DNA of 64,000 nucleotides from Kitasatospora phosalacinea (GTDB lineage Bacteria > Actinomycetota > Actinomycetes > Streptomycetales > Streptomycetaceae). The translations under genes and the position numbers were made by a program. The stretch spans positions 1 to 64,000 of the forward strand of contig NZ_JNWZ01000035.1 of NCBI RefSeq assembly GCF_000716545.1, written 5' to 3'. Positions 47,700 to 56,221 of this stretch are shown piece by piece. Position 1 is the first letter of the stretch, and every line of letters starts with the position of its first letter. Below the pieces are notes generated by a model. It ran no database searches. It was not told where the DNA came from and saw nothing but the letters and a program-made list of their open reading frames with translations.

Positions 47700-48605
47700 G
47701 TGCCCCCGCCGACCACCCTCGCGCTGACCGGCGCCACCGGTTTCTGCGGTTCGCACCTCGCCGCCCTCGCCGTCTCCCGGGGCCACCGGGTCCTCGCCCT
47801 CGGCCGCCGCCCGCCCCGGCACGGGACGCACGTGCCGTGGGACGCCGCCGCCGGAGCCGTCCCGCCCGAACTGCGCGCCGCGGACGTGGTGGTGCACTGC
47901 GCGGCGGCCGTCGGCGACCACCCGCCGGGCTCGCCCGCCGAGCGCGCGCAGTACGAGGTCAACGTGCGGGCCACCGAACGCCTGCTGGCGGCCGCCGCCG
48001 GCACGCCCTTCGTGTTCGTCAGCAGCGCGAGCGTCTACGACCCGCGCCGGGACAGGTCCTCGGTCCCGGAGGAGCACCCCACCGCCGGCGGCCACCTGAA
48101 CGCGTACGGCCGGACGAAGGCGCTCGCGGACGCGCTCGCGCTGGCCGCGGGCGCCGTCGTGCTGCGCCCGCGCGCCGTGTACGGCCCCGGGGACCCGCAC
48201 CTGGTGCCGCGGCTGCTGGCCGCCGTGCGGGGCGGGGTGCTGCCGCTGCCGGGCGGGGACGTCGAGTTGAGCCTGACCGCGGTGGAGAACCTGGCCGAGG
48301 CCTGCCTGCTGGCGGCGGGCTGGCCGCCGGGCGCGTACAACGTCGCCGACCGCGCCCCGTACGCCCGGGACACCGCGCTGCGCGCGGTCCTCGCGGCGCA
48401 CCGCCGCCGGGCCCGGCTGCTGCACGTGCCGCCCCGGCTGGCGGCCCTCGCGGCGGGGCGGCGCCCGCACGTCACCGCGTACGCGCTGGACCAGCTCGCG
48501 CACCGGGTGGTGCTGGACACGCGGAAGTCCCGGTCCCGGGGCTTCACCCCGGTCCGGGACCTCGACGACTACCTGGCCGGAATCGGCGCCGGCGACCGGG
48601 CCTAG
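47700..48605 (+). CDS. OleD-like extended short-chain dehydrogenase
   Basis: This 301-residue NAD(P)-dependent enzyme has the Rossmann motif LALTGATGFCGSHLAALA, VVHCAAAVGDHPP, FVSSASVYD and active-site Tyr-Lys in NAYGRTKALAD. It has the build of NAD-epimerase and 3-beta-hydroxysteroid dehydrogenase families, which include OleD, the reductase of 2-alkyl-3-ketoacids. In this cluster it would reduce the OleA-like product before lactonisation. The GTG start shares its ribosome-site leader with the ligase gene. Its stop overlaps the convergent small membrane protein gene in CTAG. Confidence 0.8.
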   Translation: MPPPTTLALTGATGFCGSHLAALAVSRGHRVLALGRRPPRHGTHVPWDAAAGAVPPELRAADVVVHCAAAVGDHPPGSPAERAQYEVNVRATERLLAAAAGTPFVFVSSASVYDPRRDRSSVPEEHPTAGGHLNAYGRTKALADALALAAGAVVLRPRAVYGPGDPHLVPRLLAAVRGGVLPLPGGDVELSLTAVENLAEACLLAAGWPPGAYNVADRAPYARDTALRAVLAAHRRRARLLHVPPRLAALAAGRRPHVTAYALDQLAHRVVLDTRKSRSRGFTPVRDLDDYLAGIGAGDRA

Positions 48606-48802
48606 TTCTTGGCGGCCTTCTTGATCAGGATCACCACGGCCGCGGCGATGCCGACCAGCACCAGCACGTTGATCGCGAGGCCGACGATGCCGGCGACGAC
48701 GCCGACGATGGTCCAGAAGACCTTCCAGGCGATCACCAGCAGCAGGATCGGCACGACGATGTTGCGCACCCACGAGGGCAGCGTCTTCCAGAACTCAGCC
48801 AT
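48602..48802 (-). CDS. Small two-helix membrane protein
   Basis: This 66-residue protein opens MAEFWKTLPSWVRN and has two hydrophobic segments (IVVPILLLVIAWKVFWTIVG and AINVLVLVGIAAAVVILI), ending in KKAAKN. Similar tiny proteins are common in streptomycetes and uncharacterised. The four-base overlap with the dehydrogenase stop is convergent. ATG start with GGGGAGAAGG upstream. Confidence 0.7.
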   Translation of the reverse strand: MAEFWKTLPSWVRNIVVPILLLVIAWKVFWTIVGVVAGIVGLAINVLVLVGIAAAVVILIKKAAKN

Positions 48803-48978
48803 GTCCGTACCTTCTCCCCTCGGGGTCGGTGCCGGTGTTTCCGGCTGCGTTCCCGCTCCCTCGATCTCGACACTTCGATCGTAGGCGGGCGCGGGAGCCG
48901 AAATCGAGGGGTACCGGCCCGGAGAGAACCCGGAGATCCTTCCCTGAGACTCCGCCCGGGAGACCCTCGGGGAGACCC

Positions 48979-49635
48979 TCAGACCGGCCAGGTCTCGCCG
49001 CGCCAGGCGGCGTCCCAGAACATCCACTCGTAGCGCGAGGTGGTGGTGAAGTGCTCGACCACGCGCCGCCGTTCGGCTGCGGACAGCTCCTCGCCGACCC
49101 GGTCGGCGAGGTCCAGGACGCGGCGCACCACGCTCTGGAAGCCCTCGTCGCCGTACGCGGCGATCCACTTGGCGTAGAGCGGCTCGGGGGAGGAGCGGCG
49201 GGCCAGTTCCTCCCCGACCCGGGCGTAGATCCAGTAGCAGGGCAGCACGGCGCCGAGCGCCTCGGCGAAGGAGCCGCCGTAGGCGGTGGCCAGCAGGTAG
49301 GAGGTGTAGGCGCGGGTGGTGGGCAGCACGGTCGCGTCGCCCTCGGCGGCGCCGCCGAGGGCGGCCATGAACTCGCCGTGCATCTCCTGCTCGGCGGCGA
49401 TCGCGCCGACCGCGTCGTTGGAGAAGGCCAGCACCTCGTCCTCGCCGGGGGCCTTGGCGGCGCAGACGGCCAGGGCCCGGGCGTAGTCGCGCAGGTAGTG
49501 GGAGTCCTGGACGACGAAGTGCCGGAACGCGGCGCGCGGGAGGGTGCCGTCCGCGAGGCCGAGCAGGAAGGGGTGGTCGAGGATCCGGCGGTAGGTCGGC
49601 TCGGCGGCCGCCCACAGTTCGTCGGTGAGCTTCAC
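48979..49635 (-). CDS. tenA: TenA-family thiaminase II / aminopyrimidine aminohydrolase
   Basis: This 218-residue all-helical enzyme is expected to salvage the pyrimidine part of degraded thiamine. It has HPFLLGLADGTLPRAAFRHF then VVQDSHYLRDYAR, the active-site Cys in AVLPCYWIYARVG, and the C-terminal Glu in RYEWMFWDAAW. Length is normal. It follows a cupin gene by 39 bases in the same direction. No TPP riboswitch is visible in its leader, unlike thiC. Confidence 0.9.
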   Translation of the reverse strand: MKLTDELWAAAEPTYRRILDHPFLLGLADGTLPRAAFRHFVVQDSHYLRDYARALAVCAAKAPGEDEVLAFSNDAVGAIAAEQEMHGEFMAALGGAAEGDATVLPTTRAYTSYLLATAYGGSFAEALGAVLPCYWIYARVGEELARRSSPEPLYAKWIAAYGDEGFQSVVRRVLDLADRVGEELSAAERRRVVEHFTTTSRYEWMFWDAAWRGETWPV

Positions 49636-49674
49636 GGGGTGTCTCCTCCTGCCGGAACGGGGCGCGGCACGCGG

Positions 49675-49992
49675 TCAGTCCTCCGGCGGGGAGAAGACCA
49701 CGAGCACCCGCAGTTCCTCGGTGATGTGGTGGAAGCGGTGCTCCGTCCCGGCGGGGACGAACACCACGCTGCCGCGCCCGACCGTGGCGGTCTCCCGGCC
49801 GACGGTCAGCTCGGCCCGGCCGCTGACCACCAGGTAGATCTCGTCCTGGGCGTGCGGGGTCTGCGGGTCGGTGTCACCGGGGGAGAGCGCGTACAGGCCG
49901 GCGGACATCGTCGGCTGCTTCAGGAAGCGCAGGTACGCGCCGTCGCCCGCGGCGCGCTCGGCGTCGAGTTCGTCCAGCCGGAACAGCTTCAT
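49675..49992 (-). CDS. Cupin-domain protein
   Basis: This 105-residue single cupin has the two motifs: PQTPHAQDEIYLVVSGRAEL with metal ligands His and Glu, and AGTEHRFHHI with a third His. It is probably a small metal-binding enzyme or sensor. It precedes tenA in an apparent operon, which suggests a role in thiamine-fragment salvage, though this is only contextual. Confidence 0.85.
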   Translation of the reverse strand: MKLFRLDELDAERAAGDGAYLRFLKQPTMSAGLYALSPGDTDPQTPHAQDEIYLVVSGRAELTVGRETATVGRGSVVFVPAGTEHRFHHITEELRVLVVFSPPED

Positions 49993-50086
49993 CGGGGCTC
50001 GGCTCCTCTCCCGGGTCCGGCCCCATTCAACAACACCGTCCCGGAGTGCTTCCGCCCACCCGTCCGGGCCTGCCACCATCCGCAGC

Positions 50087-50467
50087 ATGAAGAATTTCGT
50101 GATCAAAACGCTCATCAACGCGGCGGCGATCTGGGTCGCCGCCTGGATCGTCACCGGGATCACGCTCACGGGGGACAACGACGACTGGGGCCACAAGGCG
50201 CTCACCGTGATCGGGGTGGCCCTGGTCTTCGGGGTGATCAACTTCCTGATCAAGCCGCTGGTGAAGCTGTTCTCGCTACCGCTGTTCATCCTCACCCTGG
50301 GCCTGATCACCTTCGTGATCAACGCCCTGATGCTCTGGCTGACCTCCTGGGCCTCGGACAAGCTGGACCTGGACTTCCACGTGGAGGGCTTCTGGTCGGC
50401 GCTGCTCGGCGCGCTGATCATCAGCCTGGTGTCCTGGGGCCTCAACCTGGCGTTCGGCGACGACTGA
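50087..50467 (+). CDS. Phage holin family 4-like membrane protein
   Basis: This 126-residue protein has four hydrophobic segments and fits the Phage_holin_4_2 (PF04020, YvlD-like) family: VIKTLINAAAIWVAAWIVTG, VIGVALVFGVINFLIKPLVK, LPLFILTLGLITFVINALML, and a last helix. It is a housekeeping membrane protein in actinobacteria despite the name. Monocistronic; divergent from the cupin gene. Confidence 0.85.
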   Translation: MKNFVIKTLINAAAIWVAAWIVTGITLTGDNDDWGHKALTVIGVALVFGVINFLIKPLVKLFSLPLFILTLGLITFVINALMLWLTSWASDKLDLDFHVEGFWSALLGALIISLVSWGLNLAFGDD

Positions 50468-50558
50468 CCGGCCGGCGGACGGCCGCGGCACCCCGCTCCG
50501 GGGCGCGCCGTCCGGCGGACGGTCAGCCGCGCGGGCCGACCCCGGAACGCACCCGGGG

Positions 50559-50987
50559 TCAGCCCGCGTTCTCGTGCCCGGTGGCGGAGAGGATCGAGGC
50601 GAGCTCCTCGTCCAGCTCCCCGCCGGCCAGCTCCTGGCCCATCGGCACCAGCCGGTCGGTCCGGGCGAGGAAGGCGAGCAGCGGCGGTGCGGCCGCGCGC
50701 ATCAGCGCGTCCCCCTCGGGGGAGCGCAGCACGACGCAGACCTCGGCGAGGTCGTCGCCGACGGGGTGGATGTGCACGTCGCCCTCGCCGGTGGGGCGGC
50801 TGATCCCGTCGACCAGGAGCTCGCGGGCGAAGACCCAGGTGACCGGTTCGTCACCGGGCAGGTGGAAGGTGAAGCGGACGGCGAACGGGTCGTCGCCGTC
50901 GTAGTCCAGGTCGACCGCGATGCGGAAGGACAGCTCGCTCGACACCACGAGGTGCATCGCCATCTGGGCTTGGACCGTGCTGTGCAT
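50559..50987 (-). CDS. ssgA: SsgA-like sporulation and cell-division activator
   Basis: This 142-residue SALP protein closely resembles SsgA: LVVSSELSFRIAVDLDYDGD, FHLPGDEPVTWVFARELLVDG and a C-terminus in NAG. SsgA localises SsgB and so positions FtsZ at sporulation septa in aerial hyphae. An IclR-family gene immediately upstream in the same direction matches ssgR, the known activator of ssgA. I chose the ATG at 50987; longer frames reach 51083. The gap to ssgR (50988-51244) is AT-richer and should contain the ssgA promoter. Confidence 0.88.
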   Translation of the reverse strand: MHSTVQAQMAMHLVVSSELSFRIAVDLDYDGDDPFAVRFTFHLPGDEPVTWVFARELLVDGISRPTGEGDVHIHPVGDDLAEVCVVLRSPEGDALMRAAAPPLLAFLARTDRLVPMGQELAGGELDEELASILSATGHENAG

Positions 50988-51244
50988 GCGCCAGTACCTC
51001 TCGTTCTGCGCGCCCGGTGCGCCGAGGGTCGAGCGGTGGGCGGGCATGTCGGTTCGATCTTGTTCGCTGTGCTGGAACGGCACCCCGGTGGGGCTGGCCC
51101 GTCAGGTCGTGCGGGTACCTGCGGACGGTGGCTGCGTCTGTGGGTCTTTGTCCCCTGATTCCCCGTTCGGACCTCATCGTCCACGTTTGCCAGTGATGCG
51201 GACAAGGTTCGCTTTTTCAAATGGTGAACGAACACCACACGGAA

Positions 51245-52120
51245 TCACCGCACGGATCCGGGCCCGGGCACCTCCCCCCACCCCGCGAAGGCCGGGACCG
51301 CCGGAGCGGACGGATCGGCCGGGAACACCGGGAACATCGCCCCCACCAGCGCGCGCAGCCGGGCCGCGACGGGGCCGAGCCGCTCGCCCTGCTCCAGCGG
51401 GAGCGAGACCGCCACGGTGGCGACCACCGAGCCGACGGTGATCGGCACCGCCGCGCAGACCGTGCCGAGCGCGTACTCCTGCCGCTCCAGCACCGGCGCG
51501 GTCGGCCGGACGCGCTCCAGCCGGCGCAGCACCGTCCGGACGCCCTCCGAGGTGGACGGGGTGAGCGCGCACGGGCGGTACCGGGAGAGGTGGTCGAGCC
51601 GTTCCTCGGTGCCGAGTTGGGAGAGCAGGCAGAGGCCGATGGCGTGCGCGTGCGCGGTGGCCCGGAAGTCGGCCCACTCCTCCACCGCCGGCTGCCCCGC
51701 GCCGGAGGCGACGTGGACCACCCGGACCTCGCCGTCCTCGTAGACCGCGTAGTAGACGGCGGCGCCGAGCTCGTCGCGCAGCTCCTCCATCCGGCCGCGC
51801 AGGTCGGTGCGGTCGGACTGCCGCTCGGTGGCGTGGCCGATCCGCTCGGCCGCCTCGCCGTAGTGGAACCGGCCGTCCTCGCGCCGCAGGTAGCCCTCGT
51901 GGGTGAGGGTGCGCAGCAGGTGGTAGGTGGTGCCCAGGGGCAGCCCGGCGGAGCGGGCGAGCTGCTTGGCGGTGGCGCCGTGGGCGTGCGAGCCGACCGC
52001 TTCCAGCAGGCGCAGGGCGCGCTGCACCGAGGTGATCAGGGTGGGCGCCCGCGGCGCGCGTATGGCGCCGTCCGCCGCCGGGGCCGTCCCCGGCCCTGCC
52101 GGTTCCCCGATCCGGTGCAT
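51245..52120 (-). CDS. ssgR: IclR-family activator SsgR
   Basis: About 291 residues: winged helix (SVQRALRLLEAVGSHAHGATAKQLARSAGL by position, then GTTYHLLRTLTHEGYLRR) and an IclR effector domain. Position directly upstream of ssgA identifies it as SsgR, which switches on ssgA for sporulation. The start is uncertain: three in-frame ATGs lie at 52132, 52126 and 52120; the last has the best ribosome-site spacing (GGGG six bases upstream). A GTG at 52201 is also open. Confidence 0.85.
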   Translation of the reverse strand: MHRIGEPAGPGTAPAADGAIRAPRAPTLITSVQRALRLLEAVGSHAHGATAKQLARSAGLPLGTTYHLLRTLTHEGYLRREDGRFHYGEAAERIGHATERQSDRTDLRGRMEELRDELGAAVYYAVYEDGEVRVVHVASGAGQPAVEEWADFRATAHAHAIGLCLLSQLGTEERLDHLSRYRPCALTPSTSEGVRTVLRRLERVRPTAPVLERQEYALGTVCAAVPITVGSVVATVAVSLPLEQGERLGPVAARLRALVGAMFPVFPADPSAPAVPAFAGWGEVPGPGSVR

Positions 52121-52216
52121 GATCATCCCCATCCCCCGGACGTTGGATGGCGTTCGGAGGAGGCTGCTCCGAATCCGTCCGGCAGGCGGACATTTGAGCA
52201 CAGGGCGGGCATCCCC

Positions 52217-52245
52217 GCAATGACAATGATGTACACATCGGTCAA
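52217..52245 (-). promoter_or_regulatory. Candidate ssgR promoter
   Basis: The 369-base gap 52121-52489 has an AT-rich patch (about 52190-52320), unusual for this window. On the minus strand TTGACC (52240-52245) is 17 bases from CATTGC (52217-52222). The -10 is poor, so this is tentative. No gene is seen in the gap. Confidence 0.3.
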
Positions 52246-52489
52246 TTCACCTTCAATGCGAAGGATCATCACCAATCGGACCGACAGGTTACCAGGCGTC
52301 AGCTCGCGCACCGGAGCGAATCGAAGATCCATAACCGATGTGTCCATCGCCACCGCCCGACACCCCCGGGCATGCCGGTCCACCCGGACGGCGGAACAGG
52401 TCCCTCCGATTCGTCCCCGCGTGCGAGTTTCGCGCCCGCCGCCGCGCGGCAGACTCCCGCACAACGCTCGCGCCCCGGAGGTGGCAGCC

Positions 52490-53017
52490 ATGTCGGGTCC
52501 GGTCCGTCCCGTCGTCAAACGCACCGCCCGCGCGATCCTGCTGGAGTTCGACGCGGACGACCCGCACGCGCCCGCCTCCCTGGTGCTGATCCGCCGGGTC
52601 CGCCCCGGCTCCCCCCGCCCGTACTGGATCACCCCCGGCGGCGGCGTCGAGCCCACCGACGAGACGGTGGTCGCCGCCCTGCACCGGGAGGTGGACGAGG
52701 AGTTGGGCGGCAAGGTCACCGACGTGGTGCCCGCCTTCGTCGACACCGTGGCGCACTCGCACCACGACGACGGCACCCCGGCGCACCCGCACGGCGTCAA
52801 GGTGCAGCACTTCTTCGCCTGCCGACTCGCCGGGATGGACGAGTCCCGCCGGCACGGGCCCGAGGTCGAGCGGCCCAACGGCGAGTACGAGATCGTCCGC
52901 GTCCCGTTCACCCGCGAGGGCGTCACCTCGGTCAACGTCGTCCCTCCCAGCCTCCGCGCCTACCTCGCCGCCAACATCGAGGGCGTCCGCGCCCTGCTCG
53001 CCCCGGACTTGGGCTGA
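52490..53017 (+). CDS. NUDIX hydrolase
   Basis: This 175-residue enzyme has a complete Nudix box: GGGVEPTDETVVAALHREVDEELGG by position about 57-81, with the REVDEELG core that binds Mg2+. It hydrolyses a nucleoside diphosphate linked to another moiety; the substrate cannot be read from sequence. The N-terminus (RTARAILLEFDAD) and length are typical. The ATG at 52490 follows GGAGGTGGC. Confidence 0.9.
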   Translation: MSGPVRPVVKRTARAILLEFDADDPHAPASLVLIRRVRPGSPRPYWITPGGGVEPTDETVVAALHREVDEELGGKVTDVVPAFVDTVAHSHHDDGTPAHPHGVKVQHFFACRLAGMDESRRHGPEVERPNGEYEIVRVPFTREGVTSVNVVPPSLRAYLAANIEGVRALLAPDLG

Positions 53018-53024
53018 GCGGCCG

Positions 53025-54854
53025 TCAGGACCGCCCCCCGTCCTCCCGCGCCGCCAGGTCGTGCCGGACGCTCCCCTCCGGCACCCCGCAGCGCCGCAGC
53101 ACCGCCGCCCCGGACCGCACCATCGCCTCCGGGCCGCTCAGGTACGCCGCGAAACCGTGCCAGGGCGCGTAGCGGGCCACCGCGTCCGGCAGGTCCCCCG
53201 GCAGCGCCCCGGCCGGCGCGCCCGCCGACTCCGACACCACCGGACGCACCGTCAGCCAGGAGTGCCGCGCCGCCAGTTCGCGCAGCTCCTCCAGCCGGTA
53301 CAGCTCACCGGCCCGCCGCGCCCCGTAGAACACCTCCACCCGGCGCCCGGCCGCGCCCCGCTCGGCGACCTCCTCGACCAGCGCGGCGATCGGCCCGATC
53401 CCGGTGCCGCCGCCCAGGAGCAGCAGGTCCTCCCGGGCCGCGTGGTCCACCGTCATCGCGCCCTCCGCGCCGCCCAGGCGCAGCACGTCGCCCGGCCGCG
53501 CCCGGTGCACCAGCGCGTTGCTCACCCAGCCCGCCTGCACCGCCTTCACGTGCAGCGTCAGCAGCCCGTCCGGCCGGGGCGCCGAGGCGAACGAGTACGG
53601 CCGCCAGACCCGGGGCCACCACGGCGTCTCCACCGCCGCCCACTGCCCGGCCCGGAACGGGTACGCCTGGTCGGGGCGGAGCGTCAGCACCGCGACGTCC
53701 CGGGTGGCCTGCCGGTGCTCCACCACCTCGGCCTGCCACCACGGCGGGGCCGAACGGGCCTCCTCCTCCGCGCCCTCGGCCATCAGCCGGGACACCAGCC
53801 CCAGCAGCCGCCGCCAGGCCGCCTCGGTCCGCTCGTCCCAGCCGCTGCCGCCGTACCTGGCCAGCGCCGCCACCAGGCAGTCCGCCACCGAGGCGTAGTG
53901 CCGGGTCATCGCCCCGTACTTGCGGTGCCGGCGCCCCAGCGGGCCCAGGTACCCGCGCAGCGCCTCCAGGTCGCCCGCCCGGGCCGCGCACAGCCGCAGC
54001 GCCCGGAACAGCCGGGTGCGCTGCTCGTCCATCGCGGCCGGGAACATCGCCCGCAGCTCCGGGTGGCGCAGGAACAGCAGCGCGTGGAAGTGCGCCATCG
54101 CCCGGTCCGCGTCCGGCGCCACCGCCGCCAGGCAGGCCCGGGCCAGCACCAGGTCCTCGGCGCTCGGCGGCTCGTCGGCGGGCCCGGGCGCGCCCGCCGG
54201 CTCCAACGCGGGCGGCGGCTCGGGCACCGTCCGCACCCCCCAGGCCATGGTCCAGCGGTCGTCCGGCCCGACCCAGTTCAGCGCCGGGGCCTGCCGGAAC
54301 AGCGGCTCGAACGGCACCGGCGCGGGCACGGCGGGCACGGCGGGCACCCCAGGCACGGCGGGCACCCCAGGCACGGCGGGCGCGGGCGCGGGCACCGTCG
54401 GCGCCCAGGTCGGCTTCGCCGGGACGGCCGGCACCGGGGTCAGCCCCGGCGGCACCGACGGCGCCCGCGGGGCCGGGGCGGGGGACGGGGCCGGCTCCGA
54501 CCCGGCGGAGGGACGCTCCACCGGGTCGGACGGCTCCCGCTGCTCCACGGCGGTCGGGGGCTCGTCCGCCGGCTCGGCCGGGGCGGCCGGGGTGGAGGGG
54601 GTGGACGGGGCGGGCGCGATGGCGGAGGCGGAGGAAGTGGCGGGAGCGGCTCCGGCACCGGGCAGCGCGGTGACGGCAGCGGCGCCCCGGCCGACCCGGA
54701 CCCGCAGCGGCCTGCTCTCCCGTTCGAGCTGACGAGTACCCAAGAGAATCGTTTCGCTTCCGGTCGACCTGTCTGCTGACGCCCCAGCACAGTGCCACCG
54801 ACCGGACGGCCGGTCCGAGGAATCCGGCGAACCCCGGACACCCGGGCCGTCCAC
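53025..54854 (-). CDS. Flavohemoglobin-like protein with long Pro/Ala-rich N-terminus
   Basis: About 609 residues. The first 200 are disordered and Pro/Ala-rich, with PAVPGVPAVPGVPAVPAVPA repeats. A globin domain follows (about 225-370) with the probable proximal His in GRRHRKYGAMTRHY, then an FAD domain (RPYSFAS) and an NAD domain (LLLLGGGTGIGPIAALVEE). This is the architecture of actinobacterial flavohemoglobins, which detoxify nitric oxide. The start is uncertain; the GTG at 54854 has GAGGG upstream, and a TTG at 54743 is possible. It lies 47 bases after the E2 gene on the same strand. Confidence 0.82.
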   Translation of the reverse strand: MDGPGVRGSPDSSDRPSGRWHCAGASADRSTGSETILLGTRQLERESRPLRVRVGRGAAAVTALPGAGAAPATSSASAIAPAPSTPSTPAAPAEPADEPPTAVEQREPSDPVERPSAGSEPAPSPAPAPRAPSVPPGLTPVPAVPAKPTWAPTVPAPAPAVPGVPAVPGVPAVPAVPAPVPFEPLFRQAPALNWVGPDDRWTMAWGVRTVPEPPPALEPAGAPGPADEPPSAEDLVLARACLAAVAPDADRAMAHFHALLFLRHPELRAMFPAAMDEQRTRLFRALRLCAARAGDLEALRGYLGPLGRRHRKYGAMTRHYASVADCLVAALARYGGSGWDERTEAAWRRLLGLVSRLMAEGAEEEARSAPPWWQAEVVEHRQATRDVAVLTLRPDQAYPFRAGQWAAVETPWWPRVWRPYSFASAPRPDGLLTLHVKAVQAGWVSNALVHRARPGDVLRLGGAEGAMTVDHAAREDLLLLGGGTGIGPIAALVEEVAERGAAGRRVEVFYGARRAGELYRLEELRELAARHSWLTVRPVVSESAGAPAGALPGDLPDAVARYAPWHGFAAYLSGPEAMVRSGAAVLRRCGVPEGSVRHDLAAREDGGRS

Positions 54855-54901
54855 CCGCTACCCTCACCCGTCCACGGGCGTCCGGCCCGTTCGCCCGCCT
54901 C

Positions 54902-56221
54902 CTACAGCGCCCGCAGCAGCATCCCCGGCCGCTCCACGCAGTCCGCGACGAACCGCAGGAACCCGCCCGCCGTGCCCCCGTCGCACACCCGGTGGTCGAA
55001 GGTGAAGGACAGCTGGGTGACCTGGCGGACCGCCAGCTCCCCCTCGTGCACCCAGGGCTTGGGGACGATCCGCCCCACCCCGAGCATCGCCGCCTCCGGG
55101 TGGTTCAGGATCGGCGTCGACCCGTCCACCCCGAACACCCCGTAGTTGTTCAGCGTGAACGTCCCGCCGGTCAGCTCCGCCGGGGCGAGGCTGCCCGCCC
55201 GGGCGCCCTCGGTCAGCCGGGCCATCTCCTCGGCCAGCCGCTCGGTGCCCAGCCGTCCGGCGTCCCGGACCACCGGCACCAGCAGCCCGCGCGGGCCCTG
55301 CGCGGCGAAGCCCAGGTGCACGGACGGGTGCCGGCGCACCGCCTCGCCCTCGACGCTCGCGTTCAGCTCGGGGAAGCGCTCCAGCCCGGCCAGGCAGATC
55401 CGGGCCAGCAGCGCGAGCACGCTCAGCTTCGGGCCCGGCGCCCGGTTCGACTGGGCGCGCAGCGCCATCAGCTCGGTGGCGTCGGCGTCCACCCAGCAGG
55501 TCGCGGCGGGGATCTCCCGGTGGCTGCGGGTCAGCTTCTCGGCGACCGCCCGGCGCAGCCCGCGCAGCGGCACGAGCTCGCCCTCCGGTCCGGTTCCACG
55601 TGGAACAACGGCCGGTCCGGGGGCGGCGGTTGCCGCGATCGCCCGTTCCACGTCCCGCCGGGTGACCAGCCCGTCCGGCCCGCTGCCGGCCACCGCGGCC
55701 AGGTCGAGCCCGTGCTCCCGGGCGATCCGGCGCACCAGCGGCGAGATCACCGCCACCACGGCCGGAGCGGCCGCCACCGGCGCGGGAGCCGTCACCGGCG
55801 CGGGCTCGGGCGCCGGCGCGGGCCCGGGCGAGGGCGCCGCTGCGGGGCCCTCCCCCGGCCGCACCCGCCGCCGCCCGGCCCGCCGGGCCTCGGCGACCCC
55901 GTAGCCGACCAGCGGCCGTTCCACCGGCGGCTCGGCGCCGTCCCCGGCCGCCGCGGCTCCCCCCACCGGGGGCGAGACCGCGACGGTCACCAGCGGGGCG
56001 CCCACCGGCACCTCCTGCCCGATCTCGCCGAACCGGGCGGTCACCACCCCGCCGTACGGGCAGGGCACCTCGACCACCGCCTTGGCGGTCTCCACCTCCA
56101 CCACCGGCTGGTCGACGGCGATCACCTCGCCGACCTCGACCATCCAGCGCACCACCTCCGCCCCGGTGAGCCCCTCACCGAGGTCGGGCAGCGTGAACTC
56201 GCGGACCACCGGCATCGCCAT
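54902..56221 (-). CDS. bkdC: Branched-chain alpha-keto acid dehydrogenase E2
   Basis: This 439-residue acyltransferase has one lipoyl domain with the lipoyl Lys in VETAKAVVEVP, a peripheral-subunit-binding domain (SPLVRRIAREHGLDLAAVAG then DGLVTRRDVERAI), Pro/Ala linkers, and a catalytic domain ending in FTFDHRVCDGGTAGGFL with active-site His and Asp. It moves the acyl group to CoA, supplying branched primers for fatty acids and polyketides. The ATG shares one base with the E1-beta stop. An ATG four codons upstream is possible. Confidence 0.93.
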   Translation of the reverse strand: MAMPVVREFTLPDLGEGLTGAEVVRWMVEVGEVIAVDQPVVEVETAKAVVEVPCPYGGVVTARFGEIGQEVPVGAPLVTVAVSPPVGGAAAAGDGAEPPVERPLVGYGVAEARRAGRRRVRPGEGPAAAPSPGPAPAPEPAPVTAPAPVAAAPAVVAVISPLVRRIAREHGLDLAAVAGSGPDGLVTRRDVERAIAATAAPGPAVVPRGTGPEGELVPLRGLRRAVAEKLTRSHREIPAATCWVDADATELMALRAQSNRAPGPKLSVLALLARICLAGLERFPELNASVEGEAVRRHPSVHLGFAAQGPRGLLVPVVRDAGRLGTERLAEEMARLTEGARAGSLAPAELTGGTFTLNNYGVFGVDGSTPILNHPEAAMLGVGRIVPKPWVHEGELAVRQVTQLSFTFDHRVCDGGTAGGFLRFVADCVERPGMLLRAL

